DNA of 37,811 bases from Gemmataceae bacterium (GTDB lineage: Bacteria; Planctomycetota; Planctomycetia; Gemmatales; Gemmataceae). The stretch is from assembly GCA_028288765.1 (NCBI GenBank), contig JAQGHQ010000299.1, positions 1 through 37,811 on the forward strand. The letters run 5' to 3'. The translations under genes were made by a program, and so were the position numbers. This document shows, in pieces, positions 8,597-16,572 of the stretch. The stretch's first letter is position 1, and every line of letters starts with the position of its first letter. The notes beneath the pieces were generated by a model. The model ran no database searches and was not told the origin of the DNA. It saw only the letters and a program-made list of their open reading frames with translations.

Positions 8597-8637
8597 GCGC
8601 GATCGCCCGGTTTCTTGGAGAAACCGGGCGATCGCGC
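8597..8637. terminator. Perfect 18-bp hairpin, likely bidirectional terminator (CCCGGTTTCT family, copy 1)
   Basis: An 18-base arm ending CCCGGTTTC (8597-8614) pairs perfectly with 8620-8637 around TTGGA. It lies between two convergent genes. The core CCCGGTTTC...GAAACCGGG recurs at 11538-11573 and 31801-31831, so this may be a repeated element used as a terminator. Confidence 0.6.
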
Positions 8638-8663
8638 TTCGTTACTTGACGATTTCCAGGCCC

Positions 8664-9491
8664 TTAGACGACATTGCCCGCGTCACCGACCGAGGGGAAG
8701 TGTTCGTTCATCCATCTGCGCCACAAAGGCTCGTCGCATGCGACGACGACGGCGGCTCCGTCGCCGTACAGGTAAAAACGGATCGACAAATACACCTGGC
8801 CCCCCATGGGGAGGGCGAAAAGGTGGGCGATGCCGGGCGCCGGCTCGTCGAGTCGGAGGAGGAGTTCGTTGTGCTCGCCTTCGCCGATCCGCTCGACCAG
8901 CCCGGCGAGTGGCGGTACGCCGGCCCCTGTGTTCCGCCGCTGGCCCATGGCGGCCGCCCTCAGGCCGAGCGAATCGGTTAGCGCATCCCAGGCCTTGGAC
9001 GCGGGTTCGGGAGCAACGCCCATCAGTTGAAAGGCCGAGCACCGCTGGCCCCGGAAGTGGGTGAGATACAGCCGCAGGATGCGGAAGAAGGCCGGCCAGC
9101 CGTGTTCGAATCCCTCGAGCTGATTGTCCCAATCGTCGGTGCTCGCGAACAGACTGTGGACCACACGTACCACGCAGACGCCGCCGGCGCGCGCCTCGAC
9201 GATCCACTCCGTGGCGATCGGGGGGGCGTTGGGACCCAGGTCTTGGCTGTCTGCGGCGAACCGGCGGGGCGGGTCCCAGGCAGTCACGGTCGCGAGCGAG
9301 TCCATGCCCGGGCCAAAATTGGCGCGAACGGCGATGGGAACGCCGTCGCGCTCTTCGACCTCGGTCGGCACGAACCAGGACGAGACGCCGGGCCCGGTCG
9401 CGATGGCCTGCCAGACTTCCTCCGGCGTGCCCGGGACTTCGACTTCGACCTGGACCGACCGGCGTCCGGACGGATCTTTCTCCAGAGGCAT
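8664..9491 (-). CDS. SRPBCC (AHSA1-like) domain protein, copy A
   Basis: A 275-residue protein of the START/Bet v1-like superfamily that includes the Aha1 C-terminal domain. The N-terminal half matches the family: VEVPGTPEEVWQAIATGPGVSSWFVP is the typical first strand and helix, followed by GTVTAWDPPRRF-like and ATEWIVEARAGG segments and DDWDNQLEGFEHGW. The C-terminal half (about 160-275) looks like a second, more divergent module. These folds bind hydrophobic ligands, but the substrate is unknown. A good Shine-Dalgarno sequence (AGGGAG) precedes ATG 9491. It is the last gene of the ArsR-VOC-SRPBCC-SRPBCC operon and is paralogous over its whole length to the gene just upstream. Confidence 0.85.
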   Translation of the reverse strand: MPLEKDPSGRRSVQVEVEVPGTPEEVWQAIATGPGVSSWFVPTEVEERDGVPIAVRANFGPGMDSLATVTAWDPPRRFAADSQDLGPNAPPIATEWIVEARAGGVCVVRVVHSLFASTDDWDNQLEGFEHGWPAFFRILRLYLTHFRGQRCSAFQLMGVAPEPASKAWDALTDSLGLRAAAMGQRRNTGAGVPPLAGLVERIGEGEHNELLLRLDEPAPGIAHLFALPMGGQVYLSIRFYLYGDGAAVVVACDEPLWRRWMNEHFPSVGDAGNVV

Positions 9492-9545
9492 GACGACTCT
9501 CCCTCGTGTGGATCTGTCGGCGGGCGAACGCGACGGCCGGCGCCC

Positions 9546-10373
9546 TTAGATGGCCGTGCTCGCTTTACGAGCTGGTGCGAAATGCTGGTTCATCCACGCG
9601 TGCCACAACGGCTCATCCCGGGCGGCGGCAGCGGGTGCCCGGTCGCCGAACAAGTAGAAGCTGATCGCCGGATGGACCGTGCCGCCCCACGTGTAGACGC
9701 CGATCAGTGCGACGCCTGGTGCTGGTTCATCGAGGCGCAACAGCACTTCGTGGGTATGCACGCCCTGACCGACCCGTTCGACGAACCCCGCGAGCGGCGG
9801 GATGTCCACGGGCGTGCTCCGCCGCTCGCCCTTGCTTACGGCTGCGAGACCAAGTAAGCCGGCCATCGTCTCCCAGACCCCCGCCTCGGGTCCCGGGACG
9901 TTCCCCATCACCCGGAACGGCGAGCACCGCTGGCCACGGAAGCGCGTGAGGTACAACCGGAGAACGTCGAAAAAAGACGCCCACCCTGATTCGAAGCCGG
10001 TGAATTGATTGTCCCAATCGTCGGTGCTCGCGAACACGCTGTGGACCAGGCGGACGACGCAGGTGCCGCCGCCGCGCGCCTCGACGCTGAACTCCGTGGC
10101 GAGCGGAGGCGCGCCCGGAGACCAGTCCTTCTCCTCGTATGCGAACCGCCGCGGGGGCTGCCAGGCGGTCACCGTCCCCGAGGAGTCGGCCCCGTCGCCC
10201 AGGTGATGGAACACGACAGCGCCGCCGTCGCGCTCTTCGACCTCGGTCGGCACGAACCAGGACGAGATACCCGGACCGGTCGCGATGGCTTGCCACACGT
10301 CCTCGGGCGTACCCGGCACTTCAAACTCGAGCCGGACCGACCGGCGTCCGGACGCATCTTTCTCCACCGGCAT
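9546..10373 (-). CDS. SRPBCC (AHSA1-like) domain protein, copy B
   Basis: A 275-residue paralogue of the neighbouring gene at 8664-9491, with identical length and many identical blocks (WQAIATGPG, SSWFVPTEVEERDG, FASTDDWDNQ, FRGQRCS, LLRLDEPAPG). This points to a tandem duplication. The family is START/Bet v1-like, AHSA1 subgroup. Members often sit beside ArsR-type regulators, as here. A near-perfect Shine-Dalgarno sequence AAAGGAG precedes ATG 10373. It lies 69 bases downstream of the VOC gene and 54 bases upstream of copy A in the same operon. The ligand is unknown. Confidence 0.85.
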   Translation of the reverse strand: MPVEKDASGRRSVRLEFEVPGTPEDVWQAIATGPGISSWFVPTEVEERDGGAVVFHHLGDGADSSGTVTAWQPPRRFAYEEKDWSPGAPPLATEFSVEARGGGTCVVRLVHSVFASTDDWDNQFTGFESGWASFFDVLRLYLTRFRGQRCSPFRVMGNVPGPEAGVWETMAGLLGLAAVSKGERRSTPVDIPPLAGFVERVGQGVHTHEVLLRLDEPAPGVALIGVYTWGGTVHPAISFYLFGDRAPAAAARDEPLWHAWMNQHFAPARKASTAI

Positions 10374-10442
10374 GACAACTCCTTTCCAGGCGTTCGCGCG
10401 GGTGAGGCGGGGTGGGGGAGCGAGCCCGGCGCTGCCGTGCCG

Positions 10443-10808
10443 TTACCCGTGCGGCTGTTCCAGGAGCCCGAACATGTTCCCTTGCGGGTCGGCGATGACC
10501 GCGAGCGAGCGCCCGCCGGGAATAGGCATTTTGGGCAGAGCAACCTGTCCACCCAGCGCGACGGCTTTTTCAATCGCTGCATCGACGTTCGCGACGCCCA
10601 CGTAGTTCATCCACGGCTGAGTCGCGTTCTGCCGCTGCATCACCGCGACGTCGATTCCGGGCCCGTCCGGGCCTGCGCACCGCCAGAATTCCAGACCGGG
10701 GACCGGGATTTTCTGGAAGGTCCAGCCGAAAAGGCCGCTGTAAAACTCCTGGAGTTTTCCCGGCTCGTCGGCCGGGATCTCGAAATGGACGATTCGGTTG
10801 TCGGTCAT
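10443..10808 (-). CDS. VOC-superfamily (glyoxalase/bleomycin-resistance fold) protein
   Basis: A 121-residue single-domain protein. IVHFEIPADEPGKLQEFYSGLFGW is the characteristic first beta-alpha unit of VOC proteins, and IADPQGNMFGLLEQ is the characteristic last strand, where a metal-ligand Glu often sits. YVGVANVDAAIEKAVALGG is the second beta-alpha unit. It is probably cytosolic. Members include metal-dependent glyoxalases, dioxygenases and antibiotic-binding proteins, and the actual substrate cannot be told. Its ATG overlaps the stop codon of the ArsR-like gene (ATGA), with AGAGGAG just upstream, so translation is probably coupled to the regulator. Confidence 0.88.
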   Translation of the reverse strand: MTDNRIVHFEIPADEPGKLQEFYSGLFGWTFQKIPVPGLEFWRCAGPDGPGIDVAVMQRQNATQPWMNYVGVANVDAAIEKAVALGGQVALPKMPIPGGRSLAVIADPQGNMFGLLEQPHG

Positions 10809-11407
10809 ACAGGCTTCTCCTCTTGGGTCCCGTGTAGCAAAGGATGGGCAACGATCACCAGACGATGCGGCCGCCCGCCCGGGGCGGACACGTCGTGGTA
10901 GCGCGCGGCAAGCGTCGTTACCGCGTGGGTCAGGTCGTTGCTGAAGGCGGCGCGATCCGCCGCGGACCGGAAGCGGATCTCGGTGTCCAGCGACAGAGTC
11001 GATAGGCGTTTCTCGGTTTCCCGGGCCCGGCGGAGCAGTGCGCCGACCTCGCGCACGATGCGGGCGGCCAGGGTGATGAGATAGCCCGCCGAAAGGCGGT
11101 CCACCTCCCGGCCCGGGTCCGCGGCGACCGGACCCATCGCGCCCGGCGAGACGATGTAAGAAGAAGCAGTCGCGACCAGTAACCGTTCCGTCAGCCCACC
11201 CCATTTGCGTGTCCCCGCCACCCGTACCAACCCGTGCGCCTCCAGGGCGCGCAGGTGGTAGTTGACCTTCTGCCGCGCGAGTCCCAGACGCGTGGCAAGC
11301 GTCGCGGCGGAGGCGGGCTCAGCGAGTTCGGAAAGGAGCCGACTCCGGACGGGCTCCAGGGCAACCGCCGCGGCCGCCGGGTCCTCAATGACTTCCACGT
11401 CGAGCAT
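10805..11407 (-). CDS. ArsR-like winged-helix transcriptional regulator
   Basis: A 200-residue protein. Residues about 15-75 form a winged helix of the ArsR type (VRSRLLSELAEPASAATLATRLGLARQKVNYHLRALEAHGLVRV). NYHLRALE is the recognition helix. No Cys-rich metal site is visible, so the effector is probably not a classical thiophilic metal. The C-terminal 110 residues are helical and unassigned, with similarity in style to regulators paired with AHSA1/SRPBCC genes. It is the first gene of the operon and overlaps the VOC gene by ATGA. The promoter directly upstream contains a palindrome (11423-11442) that fits autoregulation. The mapped -10 box puts the transcript start at or next to ATG 11407. 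Confidence 0.88.
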   Translation of the reverse strand: MLDVEVIEDPAAAAVALEPVRSRLLSELAEPASAATLATRLGLARQKVNYHLRALEAHGLVRVAGTRKWGGLTERLLVATASSYIVSPGAMGPVAADPGREVDRLSAGYLITLAARIVREVGALLRRARETEKRLSTLSLDTEIRFRSAADRAAFSNDLTHAVTTLAARYHDVSAPGGRPHRLVIVAHPLLHGTQEEKPV

Positions 11408-11413
11408 GGCCTC

Positions 11414-11442
11414 ATGCTAGGCTTGACAAATTTTTTTGTCAA
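11414..11442 (-). promoter_or_regulatory. Promoter and palindromic operator of the ArsR-VOC-SRPBCC operon
   Basis: On the minus strand a consensus TTGACA (-35, 11442-11437) is followed after 17 bases by TAGCAT (-10, 11419-11414). The sequence at 11423-11442 is a perfect inverted repeat, TTGACAAA, four T, TTTGTCAA. It covers the -35 box and most of the spacer. A repressor dimer bound here would block RNA polymerase, matching the ArsR-like gene it controls. Confidence 0.7.
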
Positions 11443-11537
11443 TGGCGGCACAGTCCACCTTTCCGAACTTGCCGCAGCTCCGCCACAACCGACCTCGCGA
11501 CCCGTACCCTCCACAGCAACCGGCCGGAATGAAGGGG

Positions 11538-11573
11538 AAGACCCCCGGTTTCTCGTAAGAAACCGGGGGTCTT
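11538..11573. terminator. Hairpin, likely terminator of the coiled-coil gene (CCCGGTTTCT family, copy 2)
   Basis: AAGACCCCCGGTTTCT (11538-11553) pairs perfectly with 11558-11573 around CGTA. It lies 37 bases beyond the stop of the minus-strand coiled-coil gene at 11610. Its core is shared with 8597-8637 and 31801-31831. Confidence 0.5.
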
Positions 11574-11609
11574 TGGCTTGAACGGGCCGGTCTCGCGGTC
11601 CCGGGCCTG

Positions 11610-13502
11610 TCACGCCGCCTGGGCGTGCTGCCGGAACGGGAGCAGGGCCGCGGCTTCCGGGCCGGTCTCCTCGACCGCCCACGGGAGTTCGCCGTCCGGC
11701 AGCTCGGGCACCCCGGCGTTCATGAGGACCGCCGCCATCCGCTCGACCTCGTCCCGCAGGGCGGCCAGATCGTCCGGGGCCGCCCGGTCGGCCCTGCCGG
11801 CCGGTTCCACCGTCCAGCCGGTCGACTCGAGTTCCGACGCCTCCGCCCGCGCGGCCCGGGCGTTCAGCTCCGCCTCCCGCCCGGCCGCCTCGATCAGCGC
11901 CCGGTGGAGTTCCTGATACCGCTCGTCGAGTCTGGCGAGGTCGGCGGCCGCGGCCGACCGGCGGTCATCGATCTCATCGAGCTTCTTGCGGAAGACCCGC
12001 TCCCACCGCTTCCGCATGACCTCCAGCCGCCGGGTCGCCCGGCCGGCCCCGGCCCCCTCGACCGCCCCGGCCGCCAGCTCCTCGGACACCATCGCCCGGG
12101 CCGCGTGGGCCATCAGCTCGGTGAGCACCTCGCGGCTCCGGCGGTCGAAGTCCGCCGCCGCCTCGACCAGCCGGCCGCGGTCGTCGGCCCACAGCCGGAG
12201 TTCGGCCCGCAGCCGGTCGTGCTCCTCCGCCCGGACCCGGTCCCACCGCCCGAAGGTGTCTTCCACCGTCGACTCGAAGTGCGTCAGGGCCTGCACGCGG
12301 CGGGCGTACTCGGCCTCGCGGAGCTCCCGCTCGGCGTGCCACCGCCGCCCGACGGCGGTCAGTTTCGACTGCCAGGCTTCGAGCTGGAGCCGGAGCCGCC
12401 AGAGGTCGTGGGCGTCTTCCCGGCGGCGGGCGTCGGCCCCGACCAGCCACTGGTCGCGGGCGTCGAGGTCTTCCTCCCGCCGCCGCAACCCGCGGGCGAG
12501 GTCCTCCATCTCCTCGACCGTCCGCCGCTCGGCGTCCTGCCACTGGGCCCGGGCGGTCGCGAGCTGAACGAACTGCTCGGCCAGCACCCGCCGCTGGTCG
12601 GCGAGGCCGGCCGCGTCCCGGTCGAGCCCCGCCTTGAGCGTCGCGAGCCCGGCCTTCTCCTGCGCCAGCTGCTGGTCGCGGGCGTCGAGGTCGGCGGCCC
12701 AGGTGGCCAGGTCGCGGTCGGCGGCCCGGTCGAGCGCGACCCGGAGGTCGGCGGCCGGGTCCGGTTCGGCGAGCGGGAGTGACGTGAGTAGTTCGGCCCG
12801 GAGCTGGTCCCGCTTCTGCTCCAGCTCGTCGACGACCGCCCGGGCGTGCTGGACGCGGGCTTCCAGCCCCGCCGCCTCCTCGCGCAGCCCGGCGGTGTCT
12901 TTCTCGAGCTTGCCCTTCGCCGCGGCGACGGCGGCTTCCCGACCGGCGAGGTCGGCGGCGCGGGCGGTCAGGGCGGCCTCCTGCTTCGCGAAGTAGTCGG
13001 TCGTCTCGGCCCACTCGGCGGACGCCCGCCGCCGCTGGCCTTCGAGCGCGGCCCACCCGTCGCGGAGCCGTTCGTTCTCCGCGGCGACGGCGGCGTAGAA
13101 CTCCGACCGGGCGGTCCCGAACCGGGCGACTTCGGCGGAGAACTGCCCGCGGTCCTCGTCGAGCGCGGCCTGCCGGGTCTCGAGGTCCGCCCGCACGTCG
13201 GCCCATTTCTGCCGCACCCGCCGGGCGTACCGGTAGGCGAGCTGCTTCGTGCGGTTGCGGGCCCGGGCGGCCTCGTCGTGAAGCGCCCGGGCCTCGCGCT
13301 TCAGGCGGGCGACGTCCGCCCGGTCGGCGGCGAGGCGGTCGCGGTCGGCGTCCCGCTCGCGGCGGAACGCGGCCCGGGCGTCGGCGAGCGCCTGCTCCCG
13401 CTCCGCGACCTGCCGCTCCCGGGCGTCGAAAAGGTCGGCAATCTGGGAGGCTTCGGCGGGGAGATCGTCCCCGCCCGGGGTCGGTTCCGGGAAGTGTGCC
13501 AC
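11610..13502 (-). CDS. Large coiled-coil protein
   Basis: A protein of about 630 residues, almost entirely Ala, Arg, Glu, Asp, Leu and Gln, with continuous heptad-like periodicity from about residue 20 to 590. Recurrent units include ARDQQLAQEKAGL, ADLDARDQQL and LDARDQWLVG, suggesting internal repeats. No membrane segment, signal peptide or catalytic motif was seen, so it is probably a cytosolic filamentous or scaffold protein. I prefer GTG 13502 as the start because GAGAGG lies about 6 bases upstream. A TTG at 13538 extends the frame by 12 codons but has its AAGGA too close. The family is unknown to me, and SMC-like similarity would be compositional only because Walker motifs are absent. 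The last about 50 residues are less helical and acidic. Confidence 0.75.
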   Translation of the reverse strand: MAHFPEPTPGGDDLPAEASQIADLFDARERQVAEREQALADARAAFRRERDADRDRLAADRADVARLKREARALHDEAARARNRTKQLAYRYARRVRQKWADVRADLETRQAALDEDRGQFSAEVARFGTARSEFYAAVAAENERLRDGWAALEGQRRRASAEWAETTDYFAKQEAALTARAADLAGREAAVAAAKGKLEKDTAGLREEAAGLEARVQHARAVVDELEQKRDQLRAELLTSLPLAEPDPAADLRVALDRAADRDLATWAADLDARDQQLAQEKAGLATLKAGLDRDAAGLADQRRVLAEQFVQLATARAQWQDAERRTVEEMEDLARGLRRREEDLDARDQWLVGADARRREDAHDLWRLRLQLEAWQSKLTAVGRRWHAERELREAEYARRVQALTHFESTVEDTFGRWDRVRAEEHDRLRAELRLWADDRGRLVEAAADFDRRSREVLTELMAHAARAMVSEELAAGAVEGAGAGRATRRLEVMRKRWERVFRKKLDEIDDRRSAAAADLARLDERYQELHRALIEAAGREAELNARAARAEASELESTGWTVEPAGRADRAAPDDLAALRDEVERMAAVLMNAGVPELPDGELPWAVEETGPEAAALLPFRQHAQAA

Positions 13503-13639
13503 GGCCGCCTCTCTCGATACAGACGGGACAATCCGCAATCCTTATCGGCGCGCCCGGTCGCGGAATGTAATCGACTTGAACGGCAATTCGGATGGGGAAG
13601 GTGGGAGAAGGGGGCAAGATACGGAGGCGAAACGCGAGA

Positions 13640-13672
13640 GGACGGGAGGGGGTATTTCTCCCCCTCCCGCCC
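13640..13672 (-). terminator. GC-rich hairpin downstream of thioredoxin
   Basis: GGACGGGAGGGGG (13640-13652) faces CCCCCTCCCGCCC (13660-13672) across a seven-base loop. One position is A-C on the plus strand but a G-U pair in minus-strand RNA, so the hairpin is more stable in the thioredoxin transcript, which ends 19 bases before it. There is no T-run. Confidence 0.45.
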
Positions 13673-13690
13673 TCGTGTCTCCACCCGTCC

Positions 13691-14020
13691 TTACGCGTGC
13701 TGGTTGATCAGCCGGGCCAGTTCGGCCTCCGGGAGGACGCCGATCTCCTGGTGGACCGGGGCGTCGCTGCCCTTGAAGAACAGCAGCCGGGGGATGGTCA
13801 TCACGTCGTACTTGACGGCGATATTGGGGTTCTCGTCGACGTTCAGCTTGCCGACCTTGACCTTCCCGGCGAACTGGTCGGCGAGGCGGTCGATGAGCGG
13901 GGACAGTTGCCGACACGGGCCGCACCACGGGGCCCAGAAGTCGGCCACCACGAGTGTCCCGCTGGTGACGTGTTCGGTCCAGTTCTCGGTGGTGAGTTCG
14001 ATCACATTTGGGCTGGCCAT
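13691..14020 (-). CDS. trxA: Thioredoxin
   Basis: A 109-residue, full-length single-domain thioredoxin: a cytosolic dithiol-disulfide oxidoreductase that reduces protein disulfides and is itself reduced by thioredoxin reductase. The active site WCGPC is at residues 32-36 (C33, C36), preceded by VVADFWAP. The buried Asp is D27, and the cis-proline is in TIPRLL (P77). The C-terminal helix ends in LARLINQHA. GGAG lies just upstream of ATG 14020. No reductase gene is adjacent. Several thioredoxin genes per genome are usual in planctomycetes, so the symbol marks the family. Confidence 0.95.
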   Translation of the reverse strand: MASPNVIELTTENWTEHVTSGTLVVADFWAPWCGPCRQLSPLIDRLADQFAGKVKVGKLNVDENPNIAVKYDVMTIPRLLFFKGSDAPVHQEIGVLPEAELARLINQHA

Positions 14021-14198
14021 AACATCTCCGCGAAATGGGTCGGCCGTCTGCCGGCCGCGGGCTCACATTCTAGTTCATTCTACTCACGAGAGAATACCGC
14101 ACCAGGGGCCGCGCCTTACGAGGGTGGATCGGGGGATCGGGTCCGGAATCAGACCGCAAATTCGGTGAGGTGTCGGACTTCGGGCGGCTGGTCCGCAT

Positions 14199-14225
14199 GG
14201 TTTTCACCCCAACGGGGTGAAAACC
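14199..14225. repeat. REP-like palindrome with AAC loop
   Basis: GGTTTTCACCCC (14199-14210) and its perfect complement (14214-14225) flank AAC. It lies between the thioredoxin start and the DAHP synthase stop. The AAC-loop layout recurs at 31382-31402 and 35622-35642 with other stems. It could also end DAHP synthase transcription. Confidence 0.55.
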
Positions 14226-14259
14226 CGACGACCCAAGAGTTCGACAGCGCATCGTCATC

Positions 14260-15273
14260 TCACATCGTCCGCCCGAGCACCGCCGCGAGCTTGCGGAGCT
14301 GGTCGAGCAACTTCTCGGTGCCCGGGAAGTCGAGCGACTGGGCCCCGTCGGAAAGCGCCCGCTCCGGGTCCGGGTGGGTCTCGATCAGGAGCCCGTCCGC
14401 CCCTGCCGCCAACCCGGCCAGGGCCATCGCCGGGACGTACGCCCGCTTCCCCGTCCCGTGGCTCGGGTCCACGAACACCGGCAGGTGCGACAGGGCCTTC
14501 GCCGGCGGGATGACCGACAGGTCCAGCGTGTTCCGCGAGTGGTCCGCGAACGTCCGCACCCCCCGCTCGCACAGCATCACCTGGTAGTTCCCCCCGGCCA
14601 TCACGTACTCGGCCGCCATCAGCCACTCCTCGAGCGTGGCGCTCATGCCCCGCTTCAAGAGCACCGGCCGGCGGCACCGCCCGACCCGCTTCAGGAGCGA
14701 GAAGTTCTGCATGTTCCGGGTGCCGATCTGGATGACGTCGGCCGCCTCCTCCACCGCCGCCGCGTACTCCGTGTCCATCAGCTCGGTCACGATCCCGATC
14801 CCGGTCTTCTCCCGGACCCGCTTGAGGATCGCCAGCCCCTCGACGCCCATCCCCTGGAACGCGTACGGGCTGGTCCGCGGCTTGAATGCCCCGGCCCGCA
14901 TCAGCTTCACCCCGCGAGACAGCAGGAACTCGGCCGACCGGAACACCATCGCCTCGTTCTCGACCGAGCACGGGCCGGCGATCACCGTGAACGTCTTCGG
15001 CCCGACCTCGGCCTGCGGCAGCTTGACGACCGTGTCGTCCCGGTGCATCTCCCGGCTGGCGAGCTTGTACGGCTTGGTGACCCGGATGCACTCCTTCACC
15101 CCGGGCAGGACTTCGAGCACGCGCGCGTCCACGGCCCCGGTATTGCCGGTAATGGCGATGGCGGTCCGGGTCGGCCCGGGGAGCGAGTGCGGGGTGAGGT
15201 CGATCTGGCGGATCGAGTCGATCACCCGGGCGACCTGCTCGGGGGTGGCGTCCGACTGCATGACGACGAGCAT
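14260..15273 (-). CDS. aroF: 3-deoxy-7-phosphoheptulonate (DAHP) synthase, type I-beta
   Basis: A 337-residue enzyme of the first shikimate step: phosphoenolpyruvate plus erythrose 4-phosphate gives DAHP, with a divalent metal, in the cytosol. Residues 1 to about 75 are a ferredoxin-like (ACT-type) N-terminal domain, as in feedback-inhibited type I-beta enzymes such as that of Thermotoga. The barrel follows with GPCSVEN (100-106), KPRTSPYAFQG, GTRNMQN, LLKRGM, DPSHGTG and IETHPDPERALSDG, all expected active-site blocks. ATG 15273 is chosen because GAGAGG lies about 6 bases upstream and the N-terminal domain begins there; the frame is open further upstream but overlaps the divergent gene. No other aromatic-pathway gene is adjacent. 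Confidence 0.95.
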   Translation of the reverse strand: MLVVMQSDATPEQVARVIDSIRQIDLTPHSLPGPTRTAIAITGNTGAVDARVLEVLPGVKECIRVTKPYKLASREMHRDDTVVKLPQAEVGPKTFTVIAGPCSVENEAMVFRSAEFLLSRGVKLMRAGAFKPRTSPYAFQGMGVEGLAILKRVREKTGIGIVTELMDTEYAAAVEEAADVIQIGTRNMQNFSLLKRVGRCRRPVLLKRGMSATLEEWLMAAEYVMAGGNYQVMLCERGVRTFADHSRNTLDLSVIPPAKALSHLPVFVDPSHGTGKRAYVPAMALAGLAAGADGLLIETHPDPERALSDGAQSLDFPGTEKLLDQLRKLAAVLGRTM

Positions 15274-15384
15274 GAGAACCTCTCGATGCAAAGCAGAATG
15301 CGGAATGCGGGACGAAGGCCCGATTCTTCTGTCTTCGATTCCGCGTTCCGCGGCGGAAGAATTCCGTATTTCTTTCGTGTCGCG

Positions 15385-15391
15385 TATTATA
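15385..15391. promoter_or_regulatory. Overlapping divergent -10 boxes
   Basis: On the minus strand 15391-15386 reads TATAAT, a perfect -10 box. On the plus strand 15385-15390 reads TATTAT. The site lies in the 150-base space between the divergent DAHP synthase gene and the two-TM gene. No good -35 box was found for either direction, so this is a weak call. Confidence 0.35.
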
Positions 15392-15423
15392 CAGCGGGTC
15401 GGTTGTTCCCTTTCGAGGGCGGC

Positions 15424-16302
15424 ATGAGCGGGCCGGGCGACGATCACCTGACCCGGGCACAGACCGAGCTCGGCGAGCCGGACGCGCTGTTCCACATCAG
15501 CCCCGGCTGGCTCCGGGCGAAGCTGGGAGTGGGCCTCGGGCTGGTCCTGGTCGGGGCCGTGGCCAACTACTGGTGGTGGGTCCACGGTCCGCAGAACCTC
15601 GGCCACGTCGTCGCCCATTTGCTCCTCTGGACCCCGGCCGTCGGAATTGCCCTGCTCGTCCACATGTACCGCCAGCGGGGGCTGTTCGTCCTCGTCTACC
15701 CGACCGGCCTGCTCCGCCTGCGGCGGGGCGAGGTCGATTCGTACCCGTGGGCCGAGGTCGCCGAGATCCGGCTGAAGGTCCAGCGGGCCGAGGCGGCCGA
15801 GATCCTCCACGACGCGGCCGGCAACCCGACCGCCTGCTGGCTCCCCGCCGAAGTCCCGGTCGTTCAGATCTGGAACGCCTGGCTGGCGGTCGACCGGGCG
15901 GACGGGACCTCGGCCAACTTCAGCCCGGCCCTGGCCGACTACGCCCGGCTCGCCGAGGAGGTCCAGCGGCGGACGTTCCCGGCGGCGTGGGCCGCGGCCT
16001 GGGGCCGGTTCCGGGCCGGGGAGACGGTCCCGTTCACCGACCTGGAAGCCACCCCGGCCGGGCTCCGGCACGCCGGGAAACTGCTCCACTGGCGGGAGGT
16101 CAAGGAGCTGACCGTCGCCCAGGGACGGCTGACTGTCAAGCAGGCCGGGCGGTGGCTCCCGTGGGCGATCAAGGACGTGAGCGTGATCCCGAACCCGCAC
16201 GTCCTGTTCGCCCTGGTCGAGGAGGCCCGGAAGCTGCACGCGGCCCCAACAGGTCAACCGCACCCGGACGAAGCGGATCACGGGGCGGAAGACGGAGAAT
16301 AG
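15424..16302 (+). CDS. Two-TM membrane protein with PH-like (DUF6585-type) domain
   Basis: A 292-residue protein. Two hydrophobic segments (about 34-52 and 60-80) are followed by a soluble part. GLFVLVYPTGLLRLRRGEVDSYPWAEVAEIRLKV (from about residue 86) has the look of the first strands of bacterial PH-like domains such as DUF6585: a short beta hairpin, then W-x-E/D-V. Residues about 205-270 (LRHAGKLLHWREVKELTVAQGRL and VKQAGRWLPWAIKDVSVIPN) look like a second repeat of the same kind. The domain call is by pattern only. GAGGGC lies 5 bases before ATG 15424. It is divergent from DAHP synthase. The function is unknown. Confidence 0.75.
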   Translation: MSGPGDDHLTRAQTELGEPDALFHISPGWLRAKLGVGLGLVLVGAVANYWWWVHGPQNLGHVVAHLLLWTPAVGIALLVHMYRQRGLFVLVYPTGLLRLRRGEVDSYPWAEVAEIRLKVQRAEAAEILHDAAGNPTACWLPAEVPVVQIWNAWLAVDRADGTSANFSPALADYARLAEEVQRRTFPAAWAAAWGRFRAGETVPFTDLEATPAGLRHAGKLLHWREVKELTVAQGRLTVKQAGRWLPWAIKDVSVIPNPHVLFALVEEARKLHAAPTGQPHPDEADHGAEDGE

Positions 16303-16340
16303 GCGTCGGCCCTGGACCCGGCGCGATGCCCTGCCCGCGG

Positions 16341-16373
16341 GGTGCCCGTCCAGCCCTTCGGGCTGAAAGCACC
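16341..16373. repeat. REP-like palindrome
   Basis: CAGCCC, TTC, GGGCTG (16351-16365) is nested inside GGTGC...GCACC (16341-16373), in the 270-base gap before the secretion operon. A related CAGCC/GGCTG hairpin is at 31357-31371. Nothing else was recognised in this gap. Confidence 0.5.
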
Positions 16374-16572
16374 GGCCACCAACGCACGCGACCGGGGGGT
16401 CGACAGCGGGGCCTCGGGTCTCACGTCGCCGGCCTCGGACTCGAGACGTGAAATCGAAGGCCGCCGCCGGCGTCTACTTCTTGGCATACTCCGTCCAAAT
16501 ACACTGGCTAAGCCGTGCGCCCGGGTGGACTCATACGGTTCACCCGCCCCCTTTCTTGCTGACGTGAACCGG

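Noticed and set aside
14260..16281. 673-codon extension of DAHP synthase
   Set aside because: The real enzyme starts at 15273 with a ribosome site. The extra part is antisense to the two-TM gene.
16342..16572. Upstream extension of the first GspF gene
   Set aside because: The added 77 codons cross a REP-like hairpin and lack family similarity. The GspF domain begins just after ATG 16573.
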